64,000 nt of DNA from Prochlorococcus sp. scB243_495K23 (GCA_000635495.1 JFLW01000089.1:1-64000); one strand, 5' to 3'; shown: positions 32,464 to 45,948, counted from the first letter of the stretch. Numbers and translations are program-made. Notes: generated from the letters alone by a model not told the origin.

Positions 32464-33212
32464 TAAATATTTACTTTCAAAATTTGTACCCAATCAATTA
32501 CATGAGGTTTTGCTATAAGTGAAATTTTTGCCGTTTTTCTTGATTTCAACGTATCATCTATAGATTGGACAATACCAATAGGGATGTTTGGAGGTAATAA
32601 CGTACTAGCAGGAGATGATGATACAAAATCTCCGACTTTAATATCGGCATCTTTTGAATAAAGTATTAGGCTAGGATAATCATCTCCTAAACCGACTAGT
32701 AATCCATTGATTTGAATTCTATCCACCCAAACGCCTAACTTACTTTCTGGAGAAGTTATCAAAGTTACCGACGAAGTGAATAAAGAAGTATTCTTTACTC
32801 TACCTAATAATCCACCCGGACCAATCACAATATTGCCAATTTCTACTCCATCCTTTGAACCTTTGTTTAATATTATTTGTCTCCACCAACCTCCTGTTTT
32901 TCGCGAAATAACTGCAGCTGAAATATGTTCATCATTAGATGTTTCTTGAAGAGATAAGATTTGTCGCAATCTTATATTATCTTTTGTAAGAAGATTTAAC
33001 TTTATTAAATATTCTTGATCAATGCTCTCAAGAACAATTTCTTTTTGAAATTGACCAGGCCAAAAAGGTTTTGAAATAAAATAATAAAAATCTTTATAAA
33101 AAGCTCCTTTTGAAATTCTTACAAAAACCAAAAATAAAAAAATTGCAAAAAATAGCCAATTTTTCTTTTTATGCCACCAACGACTATTAGAAATTCGTCG
33201 GATACCTAACAT
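32463..33212 (-). CDS. mreC: Rod shape-determining protein MreC
   Basis: N-term TM, coiled coil, VISRKTGGWWRQIILNKGSKDGVEIGNIVIGPGGLLGRV. Confidence 0.9.
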   Translation of the reverse strand: MLGIRRISNSRWWHKKKNWLFFAIFLFLVFVRISKGAFYKDFYYFISKPFWPGQFQKEIVLESIDQEYLIKLNLLTKDNIRLRQILSLQETSNDEHISAAVISRKTGGWWRQIILNKGSKDGVEIGNIVIGPGGLLGRVKNTSLFTSSVTLITSPESKLGVWVDRIQINGLLVGLGDDYPSLILYSKDADIKVGDFVSSSPASTLLPPNIPIGIVQSIDDTLKSRKTAKISLIAKPHVIDWVQILKVNI

Positions 33213-33216
33213 AACA

Positions 33217-34269
33217 TTAATCTCTTATGGCATTCCTTATGAATTCTGGAGTGTCAACAACTCTTTTGAGTTTTTTAAAATCATCCAACACCTCTCCACA
33301 ACCATTCACTACGCAAAGCAGTGGGTTTTCTGCTATGTGAGTAAAAATTCCTGTTTCATCGCTCAATAAATCATTAATGCCTCTCACTAAAGCTCCACCA
33401 CCTGCAAGCATAATACCTCTATCAACAATATCTGCGGCAAGTTCAGGAGGGGTTCTCTCTAAAGTTCTTTTTACAGCTTCGACTATTTTGCTAAGTGTTT
33501 CAGCCATAGCTTCTCTGATTTCTCCTGATGTCAAAGTGACTGATCTAGGTAAACCAGATAAAAGATGTAAACCTCTAACCTCTAAAGTAGTTTTATCAAA
33601 ATCATCATCTGGAAATGCAGATCCAATTTTTATCTTGATATCTTCTGCAGTTCTCTCTCCAACAACTAAATTGTGAACTTTTTTAAGATAAAGCGCAATT
33701 GACTCATTTATTTCATCGCCTGCTATTCGAACAGATTCACTCAAAACAGTTCCTCCTAAACTTAATACTGCAACCTCAGTAGTACCTCCACCAATATCAA
33801 CAATCATTGTTCCAATTGGCTCAGTTACTGGTAATGATGCTCCTATTGCTGCTGCGACAGGTTCATCTATTAAATGAACTTCTCTAGCTCCCGCTAATCC
33901 AGCTTCTCTTACTGCTCTTCGCTCAACACTAGTCACTCCACTTGGAATTCCAATCACTATCCTTGGAGCTACTATCCCCTTGCCTTCATTACATTTTTGA
34001 ATAAATGTTTTTATCATTTGTTCTGCAGCATCAAAATCTGCGATAACTCCATCTCTTAGTGGTCTTACAGCTCTTATATTGCCAGGGGTCCTTCCAAGCA
34101 TTAACTTTGCTTCTTTACCAACAGCTAATGGAATCCCTTCTTCTAAATCCATAGCTACCACAGAAGGCTCCTGTAAAACAACGCCTTTTCCTGATACATG
34201 TATAAGAGTATTGGCCGTTCCCAAATCTATGCCAATATCTCGAGAAAATTTAAATCTGTTAAAAATCAC
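33217..34269 (-). CDS. mreB: Rod shape-determining protein MreB
   Basis: [47 protein letters not shown]. Confidence 0.97.
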   Translation of the reverse strand: MIFNRFKFSRDIGIDLGTANTLIHVSGKGVVLQEPSVVAMDLEEGIPLAVGKEAKLMLGRTPGNIRAVRPLRDGVIADFDAAEQMIKTFIQKCNEGKGIVAPRIVIGIPSGVTSVERRAVREAGLAGAREVHLIDEPVAAAIGASLPVTEPIGTMIVDIGGGTTEVAVLSLGGTVLSESVRIAGDEINESIALYLKKVHNLVVGERTAEDIKIKIGSAFPDDDFDKTTLEVRGLHLLSGLPRSVTLTSGEIREAMAETLSKIVEAVKRTLERTPPELAADIVDRGIMLAGGGALVRGINDLLSDETGIFTHIAENPLLCVVNGCGEVLDDFKKLKRVVDTPEFIRNAIRD

Positions 34270-34401
34270 AATAAGAATTTCTTTTTATAAATAATATATC
34301 TATTTTTTGATAAGCTCTCGGAATTCTGACGTTTAGTTATGAATAGCACGTAAAACTTTGAGCAGAAACTAAAAATATGAGTATTATAAAAAAAAAAAAT
34401 T

Positions 34402-34773
34402 ATGGAAATTAACACTATTAACCTTGTTGGAAGAGCAGGAAGAGAACCAGATGTCAGATATTTTGAATCAGGCAGTATAGTAGCGAACTTCACAATTGCA
34501 GTTAACAGAAGAAGCAGAGATGAAGAGCCAGATTGGTTTAATTTAGAAATATGGGGCAAGCAAGCACAAATAGCCGCAGATTATGTGAAAAAAGGATCAT
34601 TAATTGGAATTACAGGAAGCTTTAAAATTGATAGCTGGAAAGATAAAAATACTGGAGAAGATAGATTTAAACCAGTTGTTAGGGTAGATAGATTAAACTT
34701 ACTAGGCTCACGAAAGGATTCTGATAATAACCAATATTCCAACAGCAATAACTCAAGTGAAATTCCTTTTTAA
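34402..34773 (+). CDS. ssb: Single-stranded DNA-binding protein
   Basis: INTINLVGRAGREPDVRYFESGSIVANFTIAVNR; EIPF C-terminal tip. Confidence 0.95.
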   Translation: MEINTINLVGRAGREPDVRYFESGSIVANFTIAVNRRSRDEEPDWFNLEIWGKQAQIAADYVKKGSLIGITGSFKIDSWKDKNTGEDRFKPVVRVDRLNLLGSRKDSDNNQYSNSNNSSEIPF

Positions 34774-35426
34774 GCTCTATTTTTAAGAAATCTAATAAGT
34801 ATTCTTATAAAAAAATATAAGAAAATTAAAATTAAAATTGGCTTTACAACATATTTGATTTGATCTAAATAAGTTTGAATGATTCGATAATTTTCACCAA
34901 ATAAATAACCTGAATAAGTGAGAAGTGCTACCCATATCAAACTCCCAAATGTAGTCCAAAGCAAAAATTTTCTTAATGGCATAAGTTCTATGCCAGCAGG
35001 AACTGAGATTAAAGTTCTTATACCTGGTACTAATCTGCCCCAAAAAACTAAAGAAACCCCGTATTTATCAAACCACCTTTTACTTTTATTTAGATCATCA
35101 GAGGAAATGCCGAGATATTTTCCTTTTTTATCTAGAAAATTTGAAAGTCTTTTTTCATTTACTAATCTACCTAAATAGTACCAAGGCAATGAACCTAAAA
35201 TAGTTCCAAGTAATCCCCAAAAAACTAAAATATAGAAATTTAATTTTTGTTGATAAACAAAAAAACCTCCTAATGGCATTATTATTTCCGAAGGAATTGG
35301 AGGTATTATGTTTTCCAAAAACATAGCCAAACAAATAGTGAGGTATGCAATTGTTGAATTCTTTTCAACAGCCAAACTAATATAGTCAGGAATTGAAGTA
35401 AGAAAATTTACAAAAATTAAACTCAA
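34770..35426 (-). CDS. DedA family membrane protein
   Basis: AMFLENIIPPIPSEIIMPLGGF; GRLVPGIRTLISVPAGIELMP. Confidence 0.93.
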   Translation of the reverse strand: MSLIFVNFLTSIPDYISLAVEKNSTIAYLTICLAMFLENIIPPIPSEIIMPLGGFFVYQQKLNFYILVFWGLLGTILGSLPWYYLGRLVNEKRLSNFLDKKGKYLGISSDDLNKSKRWFDKYGVSLVFWGRLVPGIRTLISVPAGIELMPLRKFLLWTTFGSLIWVALLTYSGYLFGENYRIIQTYLDQIKYVVKPILILIFLYFFIRILIRFLKNRA

Positions 35427-35428
35427 AC

Positions 35429-36862
35429 TTAGTATCTATAAAGCTCTGGTTTGTAAGGTCCTTCAACAGAAACATTAATATAGTCAGCTTGTTCCTTAGT
35501 TAATTTTGTTAATTTTGCACCAATTTTATCAAGATGTAATCTAGCTACCATTTCATCTAAATGTTTTGGTAAAACATAAACCTCTTTCGCATATTGCTCT
35601 GACTTATTGAAAAGTTCGATTTGAGCTAATACTTGGTTAGTAAAAGAATTACTCATAACAAAACTTGGATGTCCAGTGGCACAGCCTAAGTTAACTAATC
35701 TACCTTCGGCTAAAAGAATTATTTTATTGCCACTCGGTAAAGTTATGTGATCAACCTGCGGCTTAATATTTTCCCATGGATAATCTTTCAATGAAGCCAC
35801 ATCAATTTCATTATCGAAATGACCAATATTACAAACTATGGCCTCATCTTTCATCTTGACGAGATTTTCATTTGTAATTACTTGATAATTCCCAGTTGCT
35901 GTAACAAAGATATCTATATCTTCCACAACATCGTCTAACGTAACAACGCTAAAACCTTCCATTGCCGCTTGAAGAGCACAAATTGGATCAACTTCAGCAA
36001 CTTTTACGATAGCACCAAGTCCACGCAATGACTGGGCTGAACCTTTACCTACATCTCCAAAACCCATTACTAAGGCAACCTTCCCAGCAATCATCACATC
36101 AGTTGCGCGCTTTATACTATCAACTAAAGATTCGCGACAACCATATAAATTATCAAATTTGCTCTTAGTTACTGAATCATTAACGTTGATCGCAGGGAAA
36201 GGTAAAGCATTTTGCTTTTGCAATTGATACAGTCTTGCAACTCCTGTCGTAGTTTCTTCAGTGACACCAATGATATTACTTTTAATTCTAGAATAGAAGT
36301 CACTATCATTTTCTAATTTCAACTTAATAGAATTGAATAAAGCAATTTCTTCTTCATTACCAGGATTATCTAAAACAGACAAATCTTTTTCCGCTTTACT
36401 GCCGAGTATCAATAAACCAGTTGCATCCCCACCATCATCAAGAATCATATTTGGAGAATCTGAACCCCAATCAAGAATGTAGTGGGTATATTGCCAATAT
36501 TCATCAAGTGTCTCACCTTTTTTTGCGTATACAGGAATTCCTTGATCTGCAATAGCCGCCGCCGCATGATCTTGAGTTGAAAAAATATTGCATGAAGCCC
36601 ATTTCACTTCTGCCCCAAGATCAACAAGAGTTTCTATTAAGACTGCAGTCTGAATAGTCATATGCAAACTTCCGGCTATTTTTGCACCTTTTAGTGGCTT
36701 TTCTGATTGATATTTATCTCTAAGCGCCATTAATCCAGGCATTTCAGTTTCGGCAATTTTAATTTCTTTACGGCCAAAATCTGATAAGGAGATATCAGCA
36801 ATTACATAATTTGGTGTAGAGGTTTTAACTGAATTTGCGATAACCATATCTAGTAAATACAT
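35429..36862 (-). CDS. ahcY: Adenosylhomocysteinase
   Basis: [60 protein letters not shown]. Confidence 0.97.
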   Translation of the reverse strand: MYLLDMVIANSVKTSTPNYVIADISLSDFGRKEIKIAETEMPGLMALRDKYQSEKPLKGAKIAGSLHMTIQTAVLIETLVDLGAEVKWASCNIFSTQDHAAAAIADQGIPVYAKKGETLDEYWQYTHYILDWGSDSPNMILDDGGDATGLLILGSKAEKDLSVLDNPGNEEEIALFNSIKLKLENDSDFYSRIKSNIIGVTEETTTGVARLYQLQKQNALPFPAINVNDSVTKSKFDNLYGCRESLVDSIKRATDVMIAGKVALVMGFGDVGKGSAQSLRGLGAIVKVAEVDPICALQAAMEGFSVVTLDDVVEDIDIFVTATGNYQVITNENLVKMKDEAIVCNIGHFDNEIDVASLKDYPWENIKPQVDHITLPSGNKIILLAEGRLVNLGCATGHPSFVMSNSFTNQVLAQIELFNKSEQYAKEVYVLPKHLDEMVARLHLDKIGAKLTKLTKEQADYINVSVEGPYKPELYRY

Positions 36863-36886
36863 TTATTATTAAACTATAAATGATTT

Positions 36887-37336
36887 TTGTGTAATTTTGT
36901 GTTTGTTGAAAATTTAAAAGAAACTTTAAATTTAGGAAAAAAACTCTCACACAAATTAAATCCACAATCAATTGTTTTATTAAAGGGTCCAATTGGGACT
37001 GGGAAAACTTCATTCGTACAAGGGATTGCTAAAGGCTTATCAATCTCTGAGGACATTACAAGCCCTACATTTGCTTTATCGCATCACTATAACTCCGGAA
37101 AAATTCCACTAATCCACCTTGATTTATACAGGTTAGGAAATGTATCTTCAGCAAAGGAAGTTTTTTTTTCTGAAGAAGAAGAGGCAATACAAAGACAAGC
37201 TATTTTAGTTATTGAATGGCCAGAATTAATAGAACCAGTTATTGATAATTTCTGGAAAATAGAAATTAGTTACGCAAAAGATTATGGAAGAAACTACGAA
37301 ATAAGAGATCCCAAAAATTTATTAACCTTTTCATAA
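36887..37336 (+). CDS. tsaE: tRNA threonylcarbamoyladenosine biosynthesis ATPase TsaE
   Basis: VLLKGPIGTGKTSFVQGIAKGL; SPTFALSHHY; start probably GTG at 36899. Confidence 0.9.
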   Translation: MCNFVFVENLKETLNLGKKLSHKLNPQSIVLLKGPIGTGKTSFVQGIAKGLSISEDITSPTFALSHHYNSGKIPLIHLDLYRLGNVSSAKEVFFSEEEEAIQRQAILVIEWPELIEPVIDNFWKIEISYAKDYGRNYEIRDPKNLLTFS

Positions 37337-38292
37337 TATGGCTGTTGCTCGATGGCGCCTTCACCAAGACAAGTTAATAATCCACAAACACCTGCGAACT
37401 TAATGCAACCTTCTATCTCTAAATCATTTGTAGGATAGCCAGAAGAAATTAATTTTGAAATAAAGCCAGCTAGAAAAGCATCGCCTGCCCCGGTTGTATC
37501 AACAATTTTTTGTGAAGTAGGAGTTTCGGTAATTCCCTGAAATCCGTTGATGCTCCATAAAACAGGATTTTTTCCATCAGTTATTATTACATCTGGTCTA
37601 TTAGACAGTCGTTGAGATATTAGCAAGGGATTTTCATCCTCAAAAAACAAAATTGCTTCTTCCTTCGCAAGCTTTAAAAAATTTGCATGATTTAAAAAAT
37701 TCTTGATTAAATTAACTCTCGCGGCTTTACTAATTTCTGATGAGAAACTTGCATGATCCCAAAAGACCTCTCTCCAATTCAAATCAATGACTATTTTGAC
37801 TTCAAATTTATTAGCCTGTTCAATAAGAAAAAAAATAGTCTCTGCTGATATTGGAGATGATAATAAGTTCGTTCCTGTTACCAAATATTTTATTTCTAGA
37901 AAAGATTTCTCCAAATTTAAAATTTCTTTTTCTATTAATTTCTTGCTAAGAACTTCGTCTGCATAGCATGCATGAGAACTTTCCTCAAAGCCTGAAAAAA
38001 AACGATCTCCAAATTGATCCCTATCTACATTAACCACACGAGTAGATGAATCATTATTTAATTGCAAGAAATCTAAATTAACTCCCAATTGATCAAATTG
38101 CGAAATAAATTTTTTTCCATAATCATCATTACCCAAACTTCCCATAAAGATTGAATCTATTTTTAATTTTCTCAATGCACAAGCGACATTAGCCGGCGCA
38201 CCACCCAAAAAATCTGTAAATCCTTTATTTGACTTATTTCTGATTCTGTCTATTAAAGCCTCACCAATACATATAACCTTTTTCTTTTTCAT
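37294..38292 (-). CDS. PfkB-family carbohydrate kinase (fructokinase-like)
   Basis: CIGEALIDRI; FLGGAPANVACALRKL; VDTTGAGDAFLAGFIS. Confidence 0.92.
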   Translation of the reverse strand: MKKKKVICIGEALIDRIRNKSNKGFTDFLGGAPANVACALRKLKIDSIFMGSLGNDDYGKKFISQFDQLGVNLDFLQLNNDSSTRVVNVDRDQFGDRFFSGFEESSHACYADEVLSKKLIEKEILNLEKSFLEIKYLVTGTNLLSSPISAETIFFLIEQANKFEVKIVIDLNWREVFWDHASFSSEISKAARVNLIKNFLNHANFLKLAKEEAILFFEDENPLLISQRLSNRPDVIITDGKNPVLWSINGFQGITETPTSQKIVDTTGAGDAFLAGFISKLISSGYPTNDLEIEGCIKFAGVCGLLTCLGEGAIEQQPYYEKVNKFLGSLIS

Positions 38293-38381
38293 AAAATGAA
38301 CGCTTTTTCTTAACTAAGAATAATTTATTAAAAACGAATAATTTTTTTTTGAATTAAAGTTTAATTAAAAGCATATACACA

Positions 38382-39296
38382 GTGTCTTTAAATAAATCTG
38401 AAACTTGGAAGTGGAAAAATTGGGAAATTTCTTGGTCTTTATCCAAAGAATCTACTTCTGAAAAAAATATTAAAATTTTATTAGTTCATGGATTTGGGGC
38501 ATCAAAAAACCACTGGAGACATAATCAAGATTTTCTTGGTAAATTTTCTAGCTGCTATGCAATTGACTTATTAGGATTTGGTGAAAGTAGTCAGCCTAGT
38601 GCTTTATTAAATTACGAACCTGACAAAGTAAACTCCATTAAATATTCTTTTGACTTATGGGGGAATCAGATATCAACATTTTGTGCAGAGGTAATAAAAT
38701 CTCCTGTTTACTTGGTAGGAAATTCAATTGGAGGTGTTATTGCATTGAAAGCTGCTGAAATCCTCAAAGATAATTGCAAAGGTATCATTTTGATTGATTG
38801 TGCACAAAGAACTATGGATGATAAACGTTTAAAAAAAAGTGATATCTTAATGAATCTACTGAGACCTGTCCTTAAAACGATAGTCAGGCAAAGAGTAATT
38901 AGTAATACACTTTTTACAAGAGCCGCTAATCCAAAAGTTATAAAGAAAATACTTGAACAGGCTTATCCTTCAGGAAAAAATATCGATAAAGAATTGATTG
39001 AAATACTTTATCAACCCTCCCAAAGGAAAAATTCTAAAGAAGCTTTTCGTGGTTTTATTAACTTATTTGATGACTATCTTGCTACTGACCTTTTCCCTAA
39101 AGTTGATTCTCCAATCCAATTGATATGGGGCGAGGAAGATCCTTGGGAATCTTTAAATGAAGCAATAGAATGGAAGAAACTATTCAGTAATATCAAAAGA
39201 TTAGATATAATTAAAGGCGCTGGTCACTGCCCTCATGATGAAGAACCTGAAAAAACAAATAAGTTAATAAATGAATTTATTCAAGAAACAAAATAA
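38382..39296 (+). CDS. Alpha/beta hydrolase
   Basis: LLVHGFGASKNHWRHN; LVGNSIGGVIALKAA; AGHCPHDEEPE. Confidence 0.92.
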   Translation: MSLNKSETWKWKNWEISWSLSKESTSEKNIKILLVHGFGASKNHWRHNQDFLGKFSSCYAIDLLGFGESSQPSALLNYEPDKVNSIKYSFDLWGNQISTFCAEVIKSPVYLVGNSIGGVIALKAAEILKDNCKGIILIDCAQRTMDDKRLKKSDILMNLLRPVLKTIVRQRVISNTLFTRAANPKVIKKILEQAYPSGKNIDKELIEILYQPSQRKNSKEAFRGFINLFDDYLATDLFPKVDSPIQLIWGEEDPWESLNEAIEWKKLFSNIKRLDIIKGAGHCPHDEEPEKTNKLINEFIQETK

Positions 39297-40315
39297 GCTT
39301 CTACATTATCACTAAGTCTTCTTAAGCCTCTTAATCCATCTCTTTCTAAGTTTCTTACTCGATCTCTACTTATCCCTAGAACTCTTCCGATACCTGTAAG
39401 GGACATTGGCTCATCACCATCCATTCCGTATCTCATTCTTAAAACTCTACATTGTAAATCAGGCAATTGATGTAAAAGAGAATGCAGATCACCTCTCATA
39501 CAATCCATCTCTATTTGTTCGTCGGGCAAATCCTCGCCACCTGCCAGTAAATCTAATAAGACAGTATCTTCACCATCACCAACTTTGGTTTCTAAACTAA
39601 CTGGCTGTCCAGCTTTGCACATCAAATCCTTAACGTCATCTTCGGGAAGCTCTACGTACTTTGCAAGTTCACTTACAGTTGGAGTTCTAGACATCTCTTG
39701 GCTGAGCTCTCTTTGACCTTTTTTTAACTTATTCAACATTTCAGTTATATGGATTGGTAACCTTATCGCCCGACTTTTTTCAGCTATTGCTCTTGTAATA
39801 CCTTGTCTAATCCACCAATATGCATATGTTGAAAACTTATAACCTCGGGCTGGATCAAATTTTTCAACTCCTCTAACCAATCCTATAGTTCCCTCCTGAA
39901 TTAAATCTAAAAGTTCCATATTTCTTTTTGTATATTTTTTTGCAACACTTACAACCAATCTTAGATTCGCTGCGACCATTCTTTCTTTAGCCCTCTGTCC
40001 AGCTCTCAATCTTTTTTTAATTATGGAGGAAGATAAATTTAATTTGGTCGATAATTCATCAATACTAGGCTTATCTCCTGTTAATTCAATAATTTCTAAT
40101 TCTTTTCTTTCAACTTCCATGTACTCTTGAACTTGTCTACCTAGAGTAATTTCTTGCTCATGAGATAGTAACGGAACCCTTCCTATATCCCTTAAGTAAG
40201 ACCGAACAAGATCAACATCATTACTACTTTTTATACTCGCGATTGAAGTTAGTTTATTTTCACTTATTGTTTCAGAAGACATGAAAGTTGAATGATGTTT
40301 TGTAAACAATACCAT
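39281..40315 (-). CDS. RpoD-like (group 2) RNA polymerase sigma factor
   Basis: ANLRLVVSVAKKYTKRNMELLDLIQEGTIGLVRGVEKFDPARGYKFSTYAYWWIRQGITRAI; RDRVRNLERDGLRGLRR. Confidence 0.95.
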   Translation of the reverse strand: MVLFTKHHSTFMSSETISENKLTSIASIKSSNDVDLVRSYLRDIGRVPLLSHEQEITLGRQVQEYMEVERKELEIIELTGDKPSIDELSTKLNLSSSIIKKRLRAGQRAKERMVAANLRLVVSVAKKYTKRNMELLDLIQEGTIGLVRGVEKFDPARGYKFSTYAYWWIRQGITRAIAEKSRAIRLPIHITEMLNKLKKGQRELSQEMSRTPTVSELAKYVELPEDDVKDLMCKAGQPVSLETKVGDGEDTVLLDLLAGGEDLPDEQIEMDCMRGDLHSLLHQLPDLQCRVLRMRYGMDGDEPMSLTGIGRVLGISRDRVRNLERDGLRGLRRLSDNVEAYFVS

Positions 40316-40382
40316 TAAGAAATGTAAAGTTAAACAAAAAAATCCACAATTTTACAAAAATGAGAATAAATACCTAGTAGAT

Positions 40383-41789
40383 TTACGCTAATGATGAGTT
40401 TAATAGCCATTTTGCTGTACTGAGATAAATAAATACACCAGCAATATCAGTGACGGTTGTAATAAAAGGAGAGGACATTAAGGCTGGATCCAATTTCATT
40501 CTGTCAAACAACAAAGGAAGGATCGCTCCTGTTGTGGCAGCTAAAGTTGTTATAGATATTAAACTTATTCCCACCGCTGAAGCAATTAAAGGCCCTTCTC
40601 CTTGCCACCAAGCGAAGGGAAATACTACAAGCATCATGAAAATACCTAAAAGAGCGCCTGTAATTGCCTCCTTTACTACTGCCTTAATAGCACCCAGAGA
40701 CTTCAATTTTTGAGTACTTAAACCTCTAATGACAACCGTTGAACTTTGAGCACCAACATTTCCCCCAGTACCAATAAGTAGTGGAATAAATGCAGCTAGT
40801 AAGACTATTTCTTTTAATATTTGATCATTCATAGCTATAACCTTCGTCGTTAAACCATTTGCCAAAACTAAAATTAATAACCATAAAATTCTTCTTCTAG
40901 CAATCGTAAACAAACTACTTTGGAAATAGTCATCTTCATCTCCAGGTTGTACTGCTCCCGCTGCGTAAATGTCTCTTGTTGCTTCTTGTTCTATAACATC
41001 TATTAAATCATCAACAGTTACTATTCCAACCAGTCTTTTTTCTTTATCAACGACTGGTAGTGCTAAAAAATCATATCTTTGTATTGCTCTTGCAACCTCT
41101 TCTTGATTCGTATTAGTAGAGATATTAACTACATCTCTTGTCATAACATCACCAATTGGCTTAGAGGGATCAGCAGTTACAAGATCTCTTAAAGAGAGAA
41201 TACCAGTTAAATGTCTTTCTTTATCTGTAACATATAAACTATAAATAGTTTCAGTAAAAGGGGCTCTTTTTCTCACTATAGAGAGAGCATCAGCTGCAGT
41301 TTGCATCTCTTTAAGGTCTATAAATTCAGTTGTCATTAATCTTCCGGCAGTTTCAGGCTCATATCCAAGTAATTCAGCTGTTACTTTCCTTTCACCAGGA
41401 CTAAGAGCAGACAAAAATTTTCGTACAACTTTTGCAGGTAATTCATCAAAGAGTTGAACCCTATCATCAGGAGACATTTTTTCAACAATTTCTAAAACCT
41501 CTCCTGAACGAAGTCTTTCTAATAAAGTTTGCTGAACTACTGGATCTAAATATTCATAAACCTCAATTGCTTCATTTTTCTTTAATAATCGAAATGCTAA
41601 TGCTTGCAATATTAGTGGAAGGCTTCCAATAGCATCTGCAATATCAACAGGTTGAGAAGGCTCCAGAAGTAACTTTGCCTCATCATAATTTCCCGCGATG
41701 AGCAATTCCTCAAGTTGAATAGTAATATTTTCTCTTGTACTTAAATCTGAAGATAATGATGTAACTGTTTCAAGATTATTTTCATTCAT
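40383..41789 (-). CDS. mgtE: Magnesium transporter MgtE
   Basis: MgtE N domain, two CBS domains, TM domain with GTGGNVGAQSSTVVIRGLS. Confidence 0.95.
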   Translation of the reverse strand: MNENNLETVTSLSSDLSTRENITIQLEELLIAGNYDEAKLLLEPSQPVDIADAIGSLPLILQALAFRLLKKNEAIEVYEYLDPVVQQTLLERLRSGEVLEIVEKMSPDDRVQLFDELPAKVVRKFLSALSPGERKVTAELLGYEPETAGRLMTTEFIDLKEMQTAADALSIVRKRAPFTETIYSLYVTDKERHLTGILSLRDLVTADPSKPIGDVMTRDVVNISTNTNQEEVARAIQRYDFLALPVVDKEKRLVGIVTVDDLIDVIEQEATRDIYAAGAVQPGDEDDYFQSSLFTIARRRILWLLILVLANGLTTKVIAMNDQILKEIVLLAAFIPLLIGTGGNVGAQSSTVVIRGLSTQKLKSLGAIKAVVKEAITGALLGIFMMLVVFPFAWWQGEGPLIASAVGISLISITTLAATTGAILPLLFDRMKLDPALMSSPFITTVTDIAGVFIYLSTAKWLLNSSLA

Positions 41790-41832
41790 AAATATAATCC
41801 CTTATCAAAGTAACAACACCATTATATGGAAT

Positions 41833-42162
41833 CTAAGTAATTTTTCTACTTATCCAGAATCCGAAAACCATCGTGAACAAATTTACGATAATGATTAAAT
41901 TAAAAAAAAATATAAATTTAATCCAATCACCTTGATTTAAGATTGTATACAAAAAATTTATAAATCCGCTAAAGGATGTAAAGCAAGAAAAAAAACCACT
42001 CAATAAAATTTTTTCAGTTGAATCACTCAATCTTCTACTGATAAAAAAACCCACTAAAAATGATCCAATTATTGAAACAAAAAAATTATTATTTATAGTT
42101 ATTCTTAAAAAAGTAGCAAAGTAAGCAGCTAAAAGAATATAAATAAAATTATTTATTTTCAC
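41833..42162 (-). CDS. crcB: CrcB/Fluc fluoride channel-like protein (copy 1)
   Basis: 109 aa, four hydrophobic segments, LLSGFFSCFTSFSGFIN. Confidence 0.8.
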   Translation of the reverse strand: MKINNFIYILLAAYFATFLRITINNNFFVSIIGSFLVGFFISRRLSDSTEKILLSGFFSCFTSFSGFINFLYTILNQGDWIKFIFFFNLIIIVNLFTMVFGFWISRKIT

Positions 42163-42163
42163 T

Positions 42164-42529
42164 TTAAAAAAACTGAATAAGAAAATAACCTAAATAAAAG
42201 AACAGAAATGAAAAAATTATCACTTCAATATAGTGGAAAAATAATCTTAGGAATTTTCTCTTTTTAAATAAAATAAATAGTTGATATATAAAGGAAGAAA
42301 ATGTACTAAAACATCCTAAAAAACCACTATAAAATAAAACTAATATTTCGTTATTAATAAAATTTAAAGCTACTAAAATTCCTAATAAAAAAGATGCTAA
42401 AAAATTTACTATTGAAGTATTTTGAATATCAAAACCTATACTTTTTTTAAATTTATTTTGTATGAATATTCTCAGTATTAGTCCAAAAGTACTGCCAAGT
42501 AAAATTATACTTATTGAACTAAAATCCAA
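42164..42529 (-). CDS. crcB: CrcB/Fluc fluoride channel-like protein (copy 2)
   Basis: 121 aa, LFYSGFLGCFSTFSSFIYQ signature, tandem with copy 1. Confidence 0.82.
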   Translation of the reverse strand: MDFSSISIILLGSTFGLILRIFIQNKFKKSIGFDIQNTSIVNFLASFLLGILVALNFINNEILVLFYSGFLGCFSTFSSFIYQLFILFKKRKFLRLFFHYIEVIIFSFLFFYLGYFLIQFF

Positions 42530-42532
42530 AAT

Positions 42533-44826
<2,294 letters not shown>

Positions 44827-44975
44827 TTAACATAAAAAAAATATTAGACTTTTAAAATGTTATTTTAAAAGGTCTTTCATTAAACTTACCACCGCAATAA
44901 GATAAAGGCTCGAAGTCAATGAAAAATTTAATCACTTTAATTATATAGCTAAAATTTTTTTCTTCATAAATTCAT

Positions 44976-45875
44976 ATGTCTTCATATCTACCTCATGTAA
45001 TAATTTTAATTGGGCCTACTGCAAGTGGCAAAACAGAGTTAGCTATTGAAATTGCAGAATATTTTAAAACTCATATACACAATATTGATTCAAGGCAAAT
45101 TTATAAGTCCATGGATATTGGAACAGCCAAGCCATCTAAAATCCAACAAAAAAAAATAAAGCATTTTTTAATAGATATTGAAGACCCAATCAATCCAATT
45201 AATGTAAAACAATTTCAAGAAATTGCTCAAAAATCTATTAAGAGAGAAATTAAACAAGATAATTTACCTTTTCTTGTTGGAGGAAGTGGGTTGTATATGA
45301 ACTCAATAACAAAAGGATTTTTTGTACCAGATGTCCCTCCTCAAAATAATTTGAGAAGACAATTAGAAGAACTTGGTCAGGAAAAATGTTGGGAACTGTT
45401 AAAAAATTGTGATCCATTATCAACAAAAAAAATCAATTTTGCTGACCACATTAGAACAATAAGAGCTTTAGAAGTCTTCTACGTAACAGGTAAACCTTTG
45501 TCATCTCTGAAAGGTCAAAAACCGCCTAACTGGAAAATCCTAGAGCTTGGATTAGATAGAGATAATTTAAAAGAAAGAATTTTTCAAAGAACAAAAAATA
45601 TGTTTTTATCTGGAATTATTGAGGAGACGAAACACCTTATCTCTGAATACGGATTTGATTTGCCAATATTAGAAACTATTGGTTATCGAGAAGCTAGGGA
45701 TGTTTTAAATAACCATTTGACAATTGACAAAGCAATTGAGTTGACTACGACAAAAACAATCCAATTTGCCAAAAGACAAAAGACTTGGTTTCGTAATAAA
45801 AATAATCCTCTTTGGCTTAATGACAAAAACCTGCTAAAAGATGCAATAATTAAAATAGAGTCTTTTTTAAGCTAA
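44976..45875 (+). CDS. miaA: tRNA dimethylallyltransferase
   Basis: [37 protein letters not shown]. Confidence 0.96.
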   Translation: MSSYLPHVIILIGPTASGKTELAIEIAEYFKTHIHNIDSRQIYKSMDIGTAKPSKIQQKKIKHFLIDIEDPINPINVKQFQEIAQKSIKREIKQDNLPFLVGGSGLYMNSITKGFFVPDVPPQNNLRRQLEELGQEKCWELLKNCDPLSTKKINFADHIRTIRALEVFYVTGKPLSSLKGQKPPNWKILELGLDRDNLKERIFQRTKNMFLSGIIEETKHLISEYGFDLPILETIGYREARDVLNNHLTIDKAIELTTTKTIQFAKRQKTWFRNKNNPLWLNDKNLLKDAIIKIESFLS

Positions 45876-45891
45876 CTTTATAAAAATAGAT

Positions 45892-45933
45892 TTGTTCATC
45901 ATCCAATCAATTTTGTTCATCATCCAATCAATT
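45892..45933. repeat. Perfect 2 x 21-bp tandem repeat (TTGTTCATCATCCAATCAATT)2 upstream of infC
   Basis: Two adjacent identical 21-mers read directly in sequence. Confidence 0.97.
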
Positions 45934-45948
45934 TATTTAATTAACTGA

